A DNA stretch of 64,000 nucleotides, taken from Phyto melanocephala (taxonomy: Eukaryota > Arthropoda > Insecta > Diptera > Rhinophoridae). The DNA lies in NCBI GenBank assembly GCA_941918925.1, contig OW799235.1:101945947-102009946 (forward strand). Reading direction: 5' to 3'. A model generated the notes under the pieces. That model worked only from the letters and a program-made list of their open reading frames with translations. It had not been told where the DNA came from and ran no database searches. Position numbers and translations under genes: made by a program. Positions within the stretch are counted from its first letter, which is position 1. Each line of letters starts with the position of its first letter. Positions 1-11,189 of this stretch are shown piece by piece.

Positions 1-239
1 TCTTACCCTTTTTAGAAATAATTTGTATTAATATTTAAAAATGGCCCAAGCTATAATGCTAACGATACCTAACGGAAATTCATTTATTTTTAAGAATTGG
101 AAATAACCGTAGCAAACATTTTAAGAATAAGATTCTACAGACTCTGAATTCTTTTTGGATTTTTGTTTCGAATGAGCTTTTAAAGCTATACAAGTTTTTA
201 AATTTTAATATCTACATTTTTTAAAACATATTATAGACA

Positions 240-395
240 CTTATATATTGCTTTAATCTCTTCGAGCTCAAGATCACTTTATATATAAAAATTATTATTA
301 TTTTTTTGCGATATTTTGCTACCACATTGGGTAGCTTCTTCAGCGAAAGTTTTACAATTTATAACAATTAACAATTAAAATATTAAAATTGTTCA
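240..395 (+). repeat. Left inverted terminal repeat of the Penelope-like element
   Basis: Reverse complement of 1862-2018 with few differences. The best conserved core is GCTACCACATTGGGTAGCTTC near 320-341, which reads as its complement near 1919-1940. The ends blur into AT-rich DNA, so the limits are approximate. Confidence 0.8.
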
Positions 396-401
396 AAAAC
401 A

Positions 402-590
402 AATTTTGTAAAAAAGGCGGAAAAAATTTTGTTTACATTTAAAATAACAAAACGAAAATTCAAATACATACATAAATCACAAAAAATATTTTTGACAACA
501 ATTTTTTAAAAAAGGCGGGAAAATTATTTTTGTCAACATTTAAAATATCATACAAGCCAAAAACTAAAATACATACATATAAAATATTAC
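402..590. repeat. Two diverged tandem units of about 98 bp in the element's 3' UTR
   Basis: The motif AAAAAAGGCGG occurs near 410 and again near 508. Each is followed by a similar stretch containing ACATTTAAAATA and ending in an AATACATACATA run. It lies between the endonuclease stop codon and the left terminal repeat, so it belongs to the 3' untranslated part of the minus-strand element. Confidence 0.6.
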
Positions 591-694
591 ATATTTATTA
601 CAAAAACTTTTTAAGTATTATACAAACAAAAAAAAAATACAGATGCATATAATATATTATATTAAAACTAACTGACTAGAAAACTAACATAGTT

Positions 695-1860
695 CTAGAC
701 CTTATTAACTAATAGCCTATAATTTTGTGCAACATTAGCTGTATCAGTTTTATAATTAATTCTTTGTGAATACGGTACTTTTATAATTTGCAACATTTCC
801 AATATATATCTACGTCTATAGTTATTCTCTGTATTTAAAACTGTTGTGTTTTCAAAATCAGGATAATGATCGGAATTAGTGCAGTGTAATGATAATGCAG
901 TTTTTTGTGCAGTTGTTGTGTTCCTGTTTTTTTGGTCTGATTTATGTCCAGCTAACCTAGTTTTAAGTTTATTTTTTGTTGTACCTACATATACCCTGTG
1001 GACTAGTCGATAAAGGACAAGTCCGTTGTTTGGGGGTTTCGGGTTTTATTCCCACCGCAGACTCTGGAATTGTCTGCTTCTCTTTCTCTTATATTCTAAA
1101 TATTTCTATTCTTATTCTATTCTTCTCTCTATTAAGGCGTCAGAATGGACCGTAATGGTCTCCGAGTGAAGGTGTGAGGGTAACTTTGCACCAGCCTTAC
1201 CTACCTACCTACCTACCTACTTACATATACCTTATCGCAATTTTCATTATTATTACCACTACATGGTATTTACATTTTATGGGCCATTATATATTTCTTA
1301 TTATCATAAATTTGAGATTTCTCCAATCTTTCAGATAAAAGAGGAACATAAGTTACTGATTTATGAATTTTAAGTTCAATAATAGTTATTGCATCTAAAT
1401 TGACCTGTTTTCTAAATTGACTTATCAATCTACAAATCAACTGGGTCGGATAATTATTATCAATTAAAATATTCTTAATATTCTCTATATTCTTTCTATG
1501 AAATACCTTATCACTAATCTTGAAAATTCTCTCAATTAGATTTCTTGCTGTATTTATGATAATTCTTTTCGGGTGTTTTGAATAATAATCAATGATTCTT
1601 TCAGAAAACGTGGGCTTCTGGTACCAATCTACTAATAATTGTTCACCCTTTCTTATTACTAATGTATCTAAATAAGGAATTTTTGAGTCACATACCTTTT
1701 CAATAGTAAATTTTATATTATCATGAAAATAATTGAAAGTTGTTAATAAATCATCAACAATTTGATTAGGAACAATTAAAAATAAATCATCAACATATTT
1801 CGTAATTATTTTTGGTTCCATATTTAATTTTCCAATACAACAGTCTAATAATTTCTCCAA
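695..1860 (-). pseudogene. Penelope-type reverse transcriptase (C-terminal part) plus GIY-YIG endonuclease, disrupted
   Basis: In life this protein reverse-transcribes the element RNA and nicks the target with its GIY-YIG domain. The open part (1270-1860) carries the YxDD catalytic box in KYVDDLFLIVP, then IPYLDTLVIR and a WYQKPTFSERIIDYYSKHP segment typical of Penelope RTs. A TAA stop at 1270-1272 is followed in the same frame by a Cys-rich linker and DKVYVG. The SINE then interrupts, and the frame resumes with GTTKNKLKTRLAGHKSD, which completes the GIY-YIG pattern, and runs to a stop at 695-697. The N-terminal two thirds of the RT are absent. Family assignment is from motifs I recognise; the junction across the SINE is seen directly in the sequence. 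Confidence 0.85.
996..1221 (+). mobile_element. tRNA-derived SINE, copy 1 (inside the Penelope endonuclease)
   Basis: Matches the complement of 22095-22294 over its whole length: GTGGACTAGTC near the start, a B-box-like GGGTTTTATTCCC, TCTGCTTCTCT, ATTAAGGCGTCA, then GGGTAACTTTGCACCAGCC and a (CTAC)n tail. It is flanked by the 10-bp direct repeat TACATATACC (986-995 and 1222-1231), as expected for LINE-assisted retroposition. It lacks the first few bases of copy 2. The B box is mutated relative to copy 2, so this copy is probably silent. Confidence 0.85.
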
Positions 1861-1861
1861 T

Positions 1862-2018
1862 TACAATTTTAATATTAAAATTGTTAATTGTTATAAATTG
1901 TAAAAAATTTCCCTGAAGAAGCTACCCAATGTGGTAGCAAAATATCGGAATAAAATAATAATAGTTTTTATATATAAAGTGATTTTTAGCTCGAAGAAAT
2001 AAAGACAATATATTAATA
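1862..2018 (+). repeat. Right inverted terminal repeat of the Penelope-like element
   Basis: Partner of 240-395 in the opposite orientation. It directly abuts the truncated start of the reverse transcriptase frame at 1860. Confidence 0.8.
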
Positions 2019-2079
2019 TAATAAGATCGAAGAAATTTAAATAATGTATACACTTATATATAATTTGATTATCCATAAA

Positions 2080-2345
2080 ATATAAATTAAATTTATAATT
2101 AAAAATTAATATTTTTTTGAACCTTTTATTTTTAAATTTATTATTAATAATTTTTTCTTATGGCTTAAGTTCATTTTTATGTTATTAAACTTCTTGAAAA
2201 CATTTATTAATTGAAATTAAATTGTAATAATTTTAGAATCTTGGAAAACTATTCTGATATTAGCCAAGTGGAATGCATATTTGAAACCAGCAACGATTTC
2301 ATCATCAGCACTTTATCGGGACACTCACATGTAATATTAAACTAC
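2080..2345 (+). repeat. Dispersed AT-rich repeat (family R2), copy 1
   Basis: Contains GATATTAGCCAAGTGGAATG at about 2256, then AAACCAGCAACGATTT and CATCATCAGCACT. Related text occurs at 36090-36165 and 54240-54330, so this is an interspersed repeat, not a gene. A 63-codon open frame here (2211-2402) lies within the repeat and is not believed. Class unknown. Confidence 0.55.
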
Positions 2346-2491
2346 TATTTATGTTACAACTTAATAAAATTAGAATTAGGGAAGCATAGCATTCATTTTT
2401 AATTTTGTCTCTTTCTGTCTTATCAAATGACATTTTCTCTTCATGTTCATATTCTCACATTTTTTTAATACATTTTTCTTATTTTTTCTAT

Positions 2492-3660
2492 ACACAGAGA
2501 AAACAGATTCGTTGTGGCAAACGAATTTGTTGCCAATCGAATTCATTCGGTTCCACGTACTATCTCTCAATTCGTTTATAATAACTGAAAATTTTCTTTC
2601 TTAGCATCGAAAAAAACTGTATTTGTTTCCAATTATATGATTGATGCAACTGAATTAAAATATTTAATTAGTGTTACCAAAAGAATAATTAGTCATCATT
2701 ATCAGTTCTTCATTTGAATCAGGCAAATAAAAAAAAACAAATTTTTTTAATTATTTCTTAATATTTTTATTTAATAATATAAAAACATATATACATACAT
2801 ATGTATGTATAAATATCTACATACACACACATATGTATATGAATACATTTAACTTCTAAAATAAAACTAAAAATATTATTTTGATCTTCGTTTTGGTTGT
2901 GGTTTTTGTGTACATATATTGAGTGGATTCAAAGCATTTTGCATCCCGGTGGAGCACCACTAAGTATGTTTTTATGTACCTCGAACATTTCCGCATTTAA
3001 TTCAGCGTTTCTTTGGTTTCTTACCTTCATTAAAGAGTTTTCCAGCATGTAGATTTCATCTTGCATCACAAAATAATAATTGACACGTTTTTCTTATATT
3101 TGTTTATTTAAAAATTTTTTTTTCTCAATAAAATATATTAATTTTGGTTTTAACTTTTGTAAATTTTTCACAATTGACAGAAAAATTAATTTTTTTTGAA
3201 AGATAATATTTGTATTTATTGTTTGTAACAAATATTTATTACATGCAACAGTTTTTCGTTTGTAAACATCAAATACAGCTTAACATTAAGTATTTGTTTA
3301 CTGTAATCGAATTGTAATGATACAAGTAACTACTAATTACTTGCGATAACTAAAATTGCATTTTGGTTTAAAATAAAAGATTGGCATAAATGATTTTTTA
3401 TTACATGGATTAATATTTAGTTGTGAACCCTAATACAGATGATTAAATTCGGTTGAGATAAAAGTGATTTGAATAAAAATCTTATTAATAAGGGTATTTA
3501 GTTTGGAGAACTAATGTTAATGTTCTGAGCAAAAAATTTCTAACACTGTTATGTTTTTTCGTTTATAAATGTGTAATATCTGTTCTCTTTACAAATTTTT
3601 AATGTTTGCAACACTATTTTTATTGTTTTAACTGTTTTCCAACCAATCTTTTTCCTGTGT
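2492..3660. mobile_element. Possible inverted-repeat element with CACAGAGAAAACAG-like ends
   Basis: The left end ACACAGAGAAAACAGATT and the complement of the right end, ACACAGGAAAAAGATTGG, are similar with small gaps. The interior is AT-rich with no coding signal. No target duplication is visible, so the pairing could be fortuitous. Confidence 0.3.
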
Positions 3661-3669
3661 GTAGCCATC

Positions 3670-6040
3670 CTTCGGCTGATAGTAGGGAAAGCAAAGGTGT
3701 ATTTTTATTTTTCATTTATAAATAGACATCAAACAGTGAATTACTGAATGTCATACATACCGTGCCATGTGTATTTGTTATAATTATAAATTAATCTTTA
3801 TTCGAACATTTTATTTTTAAATTTATTAAAAATAATTTTTTTTACCAATATGCTATGATATTATAAAATTATTTTTCTTTAGTTCAAAGCTTTAAAGGTC
3901 AGAGAGAAAAAAATTCAATCTGATCACATACAATAGAGATTTTATAAACTAACGGAAGTACTAAATCAACTGTCTTTTAAACGCATAACGTTACATACAT
4001 ATTGATATTTTCATTTTTGTCACAGCAATTTCAATTAACATTTATATTTACATTTACGTAAATATATGGTATTTCAAACAAAAACTTCACTTTTATTGTA
4101 AAAGAAAACGTCAGCTAAAACCAAAAAAAAAAACTAACAATGTGACCCCAAGTTGGTAGACCAGTCTTGCATTTAAAACACCTAAAAAACACCTGCGGAT
4201 TTGCCATGACTAACAATGGCATGCAACAAATCTCTTTTAACATGTTCTTTCACCTAAAACACTCAAGACAATAAATTAGAATGAGCAGTAGTATATACAT
4301 ATGTGAGTTACATACTTATGTATATGTATGTATGCATCACATACATTTACATGTCAGTGTGTTAGTATATAATTAAGTGTGATACTACTGTATCATTGTG
4401 CATTTTTCTGTTACGTTTTTTTTTATTATCGGGTGACTTTTGTTGTATTGCGTTTGTTAAAACCACAATAATAGTTACTCTTGGAACAATTGGCAACATG
4501 CAGCAGCATTTTGTTATCCTTAGACCAACCAACAATGAAAAATTCATGGCTGGGAATAATAATGGGTACGTGTGATTGTGCCCGACAAACAGGTGGCACT
4601 AGAGCACAACTTGGTTAGTGGCTGGCACAAACTGGTAGAAATGTTAAACACTTTGTTTAGTGTCAGTAACTTCCGTTATCCTGTTGTTGTGTTTTAAAGT
4701 ATAAAATGACATTTAAAATAGACTTTTGCTACAATTGTGTGTACTTTCTATGTCTCTTTCTCTTACTCTTGTCATTTTTAACGGCATTGCTATTCTTGTG
4801 TTTTTAAATTACTCCAGGGAACTTTCACTCAACTTGGACTACTATACTTTGATGTTTGTGTGTATTTTCCGGAGTATTAGGTTGTTCCAAAATTTGAAAA
4901 GAAATTCCTTTGGTTGAACAATTTTTGAGATATTTTAAAGCTTTTACAAAAGGTAAAGTGAGGAAGCTAAATAATAAAAAAAATAAACTTAAGCCCGAAT
5001 GAACATTATTTACAATAAATTTGTTAAATGTTTGTATTATGGATGAGTATTTAAAAATTTTTCTAATTTTTGGAAATTGTTTGAGTATTTTTATAGCTCA
5101 CAACCTGTCATAGGAGACGTAAGATATAAGAAATCTGCTTCTCCATATTGATTAAAACGACGATAGTGTTGACTTATTCAGCTATGATGTATTTATTTAT
5201 ACAACATCCTATAAACATACGTAAATTGTTGTAAGTGTTGTACAAAAAATTAATGTAGATATTAGCAACAAAATGTGTACAACTACTACGACGTACAACA
5301 GCTACGACAGCTTGTGAATTGAGCATATATTTACAAAGATATATGAACATACACTTTAAACAATATTCTTAAAAATTTTAAAAATCCGAATTATGTTGGC
5401 AAAAAAAACCGGTGTATTCGACAATCGAAAAATCAGCAGTTAGAAAAAACAGCCAGCTGAAAGAGTAAAAAACCTGGTTTTCCACCGGTTGTAAAACCCT
5501 AATATTTTATCGCCCTAATATTTATCTAATTTGGGTAAACTTTTTTTACAATAATTTATGACTCTAAACTTAAATCTGTGCTAGGTTTTTAAAAGTTCGT
5601 TCAAGTTTTCAAATAAAGTCCGAATAAAATTGCCTTTAAGTCCTGCTTACAATATTTCTAAAACTGGTCGGAAGTTTTAGAGAATCAAACAAATTTTTTT
5701 TTACTGAGGTCTCTTATAGCTTTTGCAGTTTATGTGTTCTTGCAAATTCTACATATATTATCATCGTCGATATGCATCCTCTTTAGATGATTTTTGAAGT
5801 TTCCATATACTTTAACTAACGCAGTTATCATTATATTCATTATATTCCGATTAAATTAGAGTACCTTTACTGCAAGAGGCACCCCTTTGCATGTACCAAC
5901 CCATAATCTAGAAAAATTCTGGGTTCTGATTCAAAGAATATTTTCCCAGATCTCTTCTTCGAGAGTTTGTCTTTTGCTTTATTCTGAGCTGTTCCTACTT
6001 GTCCCTTAACCCTCATTAGAGTCATACCATTTCCAGAAGC
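3670..6040. other. Non-coding stretch
   Basis: AT-rich DNA without a supported gene. About 3770-3850 weakly resembles the start of repeat family R2. 4140-4640 is less AT-rich and has few repeats; it could hold conserved non-coding sequence, but only comparison with related genomes would show that. Around 5410-5510 several ACCGGT-type motifs cluster. The open frames here (for example 4726-4917) resemble no protein I know. Confidence 0.4.
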
Positions 6041-6047
6041 ACCCACC

Positions 6048-6260
6048 CAGAAAACAGAAAATCACATTCATTTCAAATCGAATGGTTTAGTTCTTGCAAT
6101 CGAACTTTTTATTTGTGTTTATAAAATTTTTATCGCAAGAATCATAATTTATTAGTTTTGGCTGCAATTTAGTATTCCGAAACGAAATTCTGTAGACATA
6201 ACCGTAAAATTCTACTATCACAACTGGCAACAATTGCGGCACTTACAACTGTTTTCTCTG
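6048..6260. mobile_element. Possible small MITE with CAGAAAACAG ends
   Basis: Begins CAGAAAACAG and ends CTGTTTTCTCTG, an imperfect inverted pair about 213 bp apart. The ends resemble those of the candidate at 2492-3660, suggesting one family. There is no clear target duplication. Confidence 0.35.
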
Positions 6261-6290
6261 TGCACTTATCAAGCTTTACAATATACTTAA

Positions 6291-7027
6291 GCTGGAGTTA
6301 CATACCACCCGTTCATGCGCTGTGGCGTTTGATACTCTTTCACCATTTTATACGTTATTAAATTGAAGTTTTAATCAGCTGTAGTGTTGTTATATTTTTA
6401 TTAACTAAAAACAATTTTGCCAAAATGGAAACTGAAATTAAAATTTTAAGGAAATTTATGGAATTTATTGAGTTTATGTACATGCTATTTTATACTACAA
6501 GGGCCTATAAAAAACTCAAAAATAACACGAGCATCAATAAGCTTCTCCTCCATTGCACTTGTTTTCTTTTAATAATAAACAAACAGATATGACACTTTGC
6601 ACATAACAGTTATCGATGAATAGAATAAAAATATTGGTAATGAAAAAATTTTGTTTAAAATTAGTTTTTATGTATTTTTTTTATTAAAAGTAATTGTAAA
6701 CTTTATTTCGAATGCTTTTTTTTTTATTAAAAACGTTTTTTAATACAAAAAAAAAAGAAGAAATAAATCCACCACAATCAGATGTATCGATAACATCGTC
6801 AAAAAAATATTTTTTGTCATCTATGGCTATCAACAACAGCTGGCATTTTTTCACCTTTTCTGCGACGGATACAAAAGTAGAAAGCAAACCTACTTTGCTG
6901 CGTTGAAACGATATGCATTCTTTGCGTTTTGCCGTGTAACTTGTCACATACAATTACACTGATTCTACTTTTTGAAAGACGCATAAAAAGAAACAACGAA
7001 TAGAACGCATGGTATGTAACTCCAGCT
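6291..7027. mobile_element. TTAA-flanked terminal-inverted-repeat element, 737 bp
   Basis: The left end GCTGGAGTTACATACCA is mirrored by TGGTATGTAACTCCAGC near the right end, with looser similarity further in. Both sides are flanked by TTAA (6287-6290 and 7028-7031), the target used by piggyBac-like elements. The right terminus has one extra base next to TTAA, so the class is tentative; a Harbinger-type MITE is an alternative. Open frames inside (about 6425 plus strand, 6684-7041 minus strand) match no transposase I recognise. Confidence 0.6.
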
Positions 7028-7031
7028 TTAA

Positions 7032-8750
7032 GCCAATCCATTTGCTCTACATTAAAACATTAAAGCGTATGCTTAAATTGACTAAGCCTAAACTTAAAGA
7101 ACAAATATAAGTACGAGTACGGCAACTTACTGAGTATCACCCAAAACATACAAAAAATGAAATTGCGCGGGCAGGTTGTAGAACAACAAAAATAGCATAA
7201 GCTAGAGTGTAAGAAATGCAAGCAAGAGCACCCGATCGGGAAAAAATTATTGCCAATGAAGCTGCTGGATTAGTCAAGAAGTACAAGAAAAAAGAATGGT
7301 AAAATATTTTCCATATCACTACGGTATGCTCTGGGTACATGTTCAACATTGGGTTCATCGAATGGCCTTGTTCTTCTTGGATAACAAAATATTCAGGATT
7401 GGTAATAGTTCTTGTTCTAAATCTTTGTTAGTCCGTTAATATTGACATGACAAATATTTTTAACACTTAAAACACCAAGTGAAATAAGAATTCTCTACTC
7501 CTGTTTTTGACATTCCAACAGATTATCTAACGCATGCAGCAAACCAAGAATCCCTACCTGATTGACACATACATACGTCTATCACCCAGACTCGAGATAC
7601 AGTATTTGGTCAACTCAGAAGAGTATACACCAGTATCTCCTCTCCCGTCAGTTTATATTTTGTAAAAAAATTGGTTCGAGCATCATGTATACAGCATAAT
7701 AATAAATTCTGATAAAAGTAATAAAAAAAAAAAATTAAAAACGCTTTTTTTGTTTGCTATTTACTTCGTCAAAAGTATTCAATATTATTTCTGACATATA
7801 CAACGTTTCTTATGGGACTCTCTATTTGTGTTGTATTTTAAAAGAAATGCCTCTATTACGGATGTAAGTAAGTACTTGTGTGTATAAAAGTGTTTTTTTT
7901 TTTTAAATGTGTACATATTTCCATGTGCATTTTTATTTGTATATGCATTAACGTATAAGAAAGTATGCTAACTAAACACAAGGATAAATGTAAATTAAAC
8001 TATCCTTAAAAAAAATTTTAAAACAGGTATGTGACGTGTGCCTTATCCAACAAAGTTAGTAAAAATTTCTTGTTTTTTGCTCTACAACACAAACAACTAA
8101 GAGAAAATAGAGTTTGAGGCAATGAACTTGTTATAAATACTAACTCGTAGGTATGTTAGTATGTGTCTATGTGAATATGTTTATGGTTATATGTATGTAA
8201 ATCTATTTTCATGCTCTTTTTTCTGATAGTTACAGGTAATACGAAAATCTGTTGAATTAAATAAAATGTTGTTAATTTTTGATTTGTCTTTTGATTTATT
8301 TTTTCTCTCATACGTTAAACATTTTCTCTCACTCTAATATCGTATTCGGATTATACTGAGATATTGTCATTTGGTTTTGGAATTATTCTCTTGGGTTACA
8401 TGTGTCTTTCTGTTAAACAATTTGAATTTATAATTTGTTCATTACGGTCAATATTTATCAAATATGTCTTACAATGTTGAATATTTTATTGAAATTTAAA
8501 TGACAAAATACATTCAAACTTTAAAGACACACAATCAGTTTTAGTAATTTCTATGACATTTTAAAGTAATTATATGTTTTCGTACTCCTATTTGCATATA
8601 AAATTTTCCATTTGTTTCTTTCGTAGAGTGAGAATTTAAATCTTAGGTAAATTTTTGTTTAGCAATGCTTTATTCTCAGCAAGCGCTTGTGTTTGTATGT
8701 ATGCTGTTCCTTATTTTTTTGCACTCCTTTTTTCCTCCTTCCTTTTTTTG
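7032..8750. other. Non-coding stretch
   Basis: AT-rich DNA with poly-A/T runs and short TATG-type simple repeats. No gene or element ends could be supported. The minus-strand open frame at 7137-7358 has no recognisable domain. Confidence 0.4.
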
Positions 8751-8782
8751 GTATGTAACTTTTTGTTGAAAAAGTTACATAC
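8751..8782. repeat. Perfect 14-bp hairpin with 4-nt loop
   Basis: Arms GTATGTAACTTTTT and AAAAAGTTACATAC surround the loop GTTG. The outer 10 bases match the terminal-repeat core of the element at 6291-7027 (GTATGTAACT), so it may be a collapsed relic of that family. A chance palindrome in AT-rich DNA is the alternative. Confidence 0.6.
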
Positions 8783-9613
8783 TCGTGGGTAATTAAAAAA
8801 AAAAAAAAGATTTCCATAAATAACAATTACACATGATATATGATCTAATTAGGTTAATTAGAAACTTGGCTGGACTTTTAATAGCATGTGTTAGTGCAAT
8901 GGAAATATGTGCTTATATTTGTATGGTTGCATGTCATTAACCAGACAGACAATTAAAATTGAAAATAAAAAAACAAATAAAAAATCACGTCTGGCTGTAC
9001 TAATATATCAAGTACAGAAAGTGACAAATAATAAGGTGATGTATATTTTTGTGTGCCGCAAAGAAAAACCATGGCTGTGGTAATCGTATTCGAAGAGTAA
9101 CACACTATGATTGAATTGTAGGATTGTTGTTAAAATATACAATGGTTGCAAGTTATCATTACCGTGTTAAATTAAAGTATCATGCAATAATCATATTATG
9201 ACTACAAATATTATAAACAGTCCTTGCTCTTTTCAGCGACAAACAATTGTTGTTTGGTGTTATTTATATTGATTCTACTTATCTCTTAAATTAAAATTTT
9301 TTATATCAATATTTACTTATATTTCATCGTTTATTTTTATGACTTTTATGATTTCTTGAGATTTTTTTCTTAAATGTTGTATATTTTTCTTTACACGTCA
9401 AACTTTTTAAATAATAAAAATGTATTCAACAAGAAGAAGAACCTTTGAAAACAAATTATTATTAAAAGATATCATTGCTTGATTGCTTTGTACTCATACT
9501 ATTGGTTCACACAAAATGAAATAATTATTTTCAATTCTAAACATAGTACGCAAATCATTCGAATAGATACATATTTATCGTGAATGATATTAATTCGAAT
9601 GAATTAAATTTTC

Positions 9614-9661
9614 CACATCGCACTTTAGGCCAAACGACACATTTTCCTGTGCGAAAGTCCA
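9614..9661 (+). repeat. Left terminal inverted repeat of Transib
   Basis: Heptamer-like CACATCG, then GCACTTTAGGCCAAACGAC and CATTTTCCTGTGC. About 80 percent identical by eye to the complement of 11137-11184. Confidence 0.8.
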
Positions 9662-9911
9662 AAAATCAACTTGCAATTTTACTATTGTTGTTGTTGTTTT
9701 TTAATTCTAAAGACTTTAGAATAAAAAGAATAATAGAATAGAATAAAAAGTGATTTTTGTTTTGACTAAATATTAATAACCGTTATGCAGCAGCGTGTCG
9801 AAGTCAACTGATTAAATTTTTTCTATAATTGTGTTCCTAAGTTAAGTAGTGCGTGGTCAACTTTAAGTGCGTATATATCGGACTGTGTTTGTGATAATTT
9901 ATTAAAGTTAA

Positions 9912-10958
9912 ATGGAAAAGAAAGAGCCAAGTAAGTAGATATATTTTTAATTTTAAATGTTTTATATATATGTTGTTATACTTAATAAATAACTCATTAG
10001 CGTAAACATCTATAAATAGTTAAATTTTTATAAAATTTTTATTTTCTGAAAGCTTTTAAAAAAATATACGCCATTTCTCCACTCTCAAATTGCACAAAAT
10101 AAATAGAATATTATATAGTGAGTGATTTGGTATTTATCAAAAATTGCGATTTTTGTGTTTTGCGAGTAATTTCTGATGAAATGGTGAAACAAGTTACCAA
10201 AAAAATTAATTTGTTTTGCGTGAAACTAGAACAAAAGTGGAAAAAGTGTCATAGAAAGACAAATGTATTCAAAAACCAAAACCAGGCATGGCTAAATGCT
10301 GAATTAAATATTGTGGTAGAAAAGGCAACAAGTGGCGCTGTTGGACGTCCTCGTGTACCATTTAGCGAAAAATCTAAATTTGGAAAAAGAAAAGAAGCTG
10401 CAGAGCTTTCAAAACTCGGACTTCGCGTGGATATGCCCAGAATAGGTGGCTCAGGATCTACTACTGATTTGTTTATCCTGTCAGTTCGAAATAAATTTAG
10501 AGAAATTTGAATTATATTGTTTTGAAACAGCAAAACTTTTTCAGGAGCGATATCCCTGGTTGTCAATGACTTCTACGGTTCACAAAATGTTAATTTACTC
10601 AAAGCAAATAATAGAAAATGCTCCACTACCAATTGGATTTTTTGGAGAAGGTGCTGCTGAATATCGTCATAAAATAAACAAAGCCGATCGCCTACATCAC
10701 GCGCGTAGAAACATCCGCACCAATAAACTACTAGATGTATTTAACAGGGCCATGGATACTTCAGATCCATTAATTTCCACAACATTTTTAAACAAAAAAG
10801 AACACGTTCCACGTTACCACCTGAAGTAATTGAACTATAATGTTGTTGCGAACCAACAGAAGAACTTCACCATAACGAACAAGACGATGAAAATAATGAA
10901 ACTGAAGAAGCCTCCTTTGAATTAATTTTACAAAGTGAATTGGATATAAACAATTAAT
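9912..10958 (+). pseudogene. Transib transposase remnant (RAG1-like), internal deletion and frameshifts
   Basis: A first exon MEKKEP (9912-9930) ends at a good donor (GTAAGTAG). An acceptor ending at 10118 joins it in frame to a long open stretch with KKCHRKTNVFKNQNQAWLN and a GRPRVPFSEKSKFGKRKEAA block, which I recognise as the Transib N-terminal region. At about 10445-10510 GGSGSTTD runs straight into a C-terminal block in another frame: ERYPWLSMTSTVHKMLI, then APLPIGFFGEGAAEYRHK, the LPIG-xx-SEE-A-EARNK motif of Transib/RAG1. After 10800 a further shift leads to an acidic tail ending at 10958. The middle part with the first catalytic aspartates is gone and the SEE motif is altered, so no activity is expected. 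Confidence 0.85.
9931..10118 (+). other. Predicted intron of the Transib transposase gene
   Basis: GTAAGT at 9931 and TATATAG ending at 10118 are good splice sites. Joining CCA-A to TG-AGT-GAT creates an ATG codon and keeps the frame, so the second exon does not need a start of its own. This is inference from sequence only. Confidence 0.6.
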
Positions 10959-11136
10959 AAATATTTTAGTATTAAAAAATAAATTAATTAATTTTATACA
11001 CTGTGTTTAAATTAATGGGTGCTAGAGGGTTAATTTTTGGTCACTTATGGTTTAAATTCCATTTGTTTATTGGAACCATCCATAATTATATAATTCATAT
11101 AAAACCTGTTTCGATTACTCTTATAATGTAGTCGTA

Positions 11137-11184
11137 ATTAATTTTGCACAGAAAAAGTAGTCATTTGACCTAATGTGCATTGTG
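11137..11184 (-). repeat. Right terminal inverted repeat of Transib
   Basis: Ends in CATTGTG at 11178-11184, the complement of the CACAATG heptamer. The preceding TTGACCTAATGTG and GCACAGAAAAAG mirror the left end. Confidence 0.8.
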
Positions 11185-11189
11185 ACGAA

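Larger units (their letters stand above)
240..2018 (-). mobile_element. Penelope-like retroelement, 5'-truncated, with inverted terminal repeats
   Basis: A minus-strand element made of the C-terminal part of a Penelope-type reverse transcriptase followed by a GIY-YIG endonuclease. It is bounded by a repeat of about 150 bp present in opposite orientations at the two ends (240-395 and 1862-2018). Penelope-like elements are known to have terminal repeats that may be direct or inverted and to be often 5'-truncated; this copy fits. The reverse transcriptase starts abruptly next to the right-hand repeat, so the N-terminal RT motifs are missing. A SINE inserted later at 996-1221. The copy is dead: truncated, one internal stop, one insertion. 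Confidence 0.85.
9614..11184 (+). mobile_element. Internally deleted Transib transposon
   Basis: Transib elements are cut-and-paste transposons whose transposase is related to vertebrate RAG1 and whose ends begin with a CACWATG heptamer like the recombination signal. The left end starts CACATCGCACTTTAGG. The complement of the right end starts CACAATGCACATTAGG, and the similarity runs on for about 45 bp through TTTTCCTGTGC versus TTTTTCTGTGC. Between them is a decayed transposase gene in the plus orientation. The 1.57-kb length is about half of what a full element needs, and the coding part lacks the catalytic core. No convincing 5-bp target duplication is seen. Confidence 0.85.

Noticed and set aside
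1270..1860. Considered as a functional host telomerase-like RT
   Set aside because: The GIY-YIG domain follows in the same frame and inverted terminal repeats flank it, so it is a Penelope-like element, and a truncated one.
10249..10566. 105-codon open frame on the minus strand
   Set aside because: Antisense to the recognisable Transib transposase; a shadow frame.
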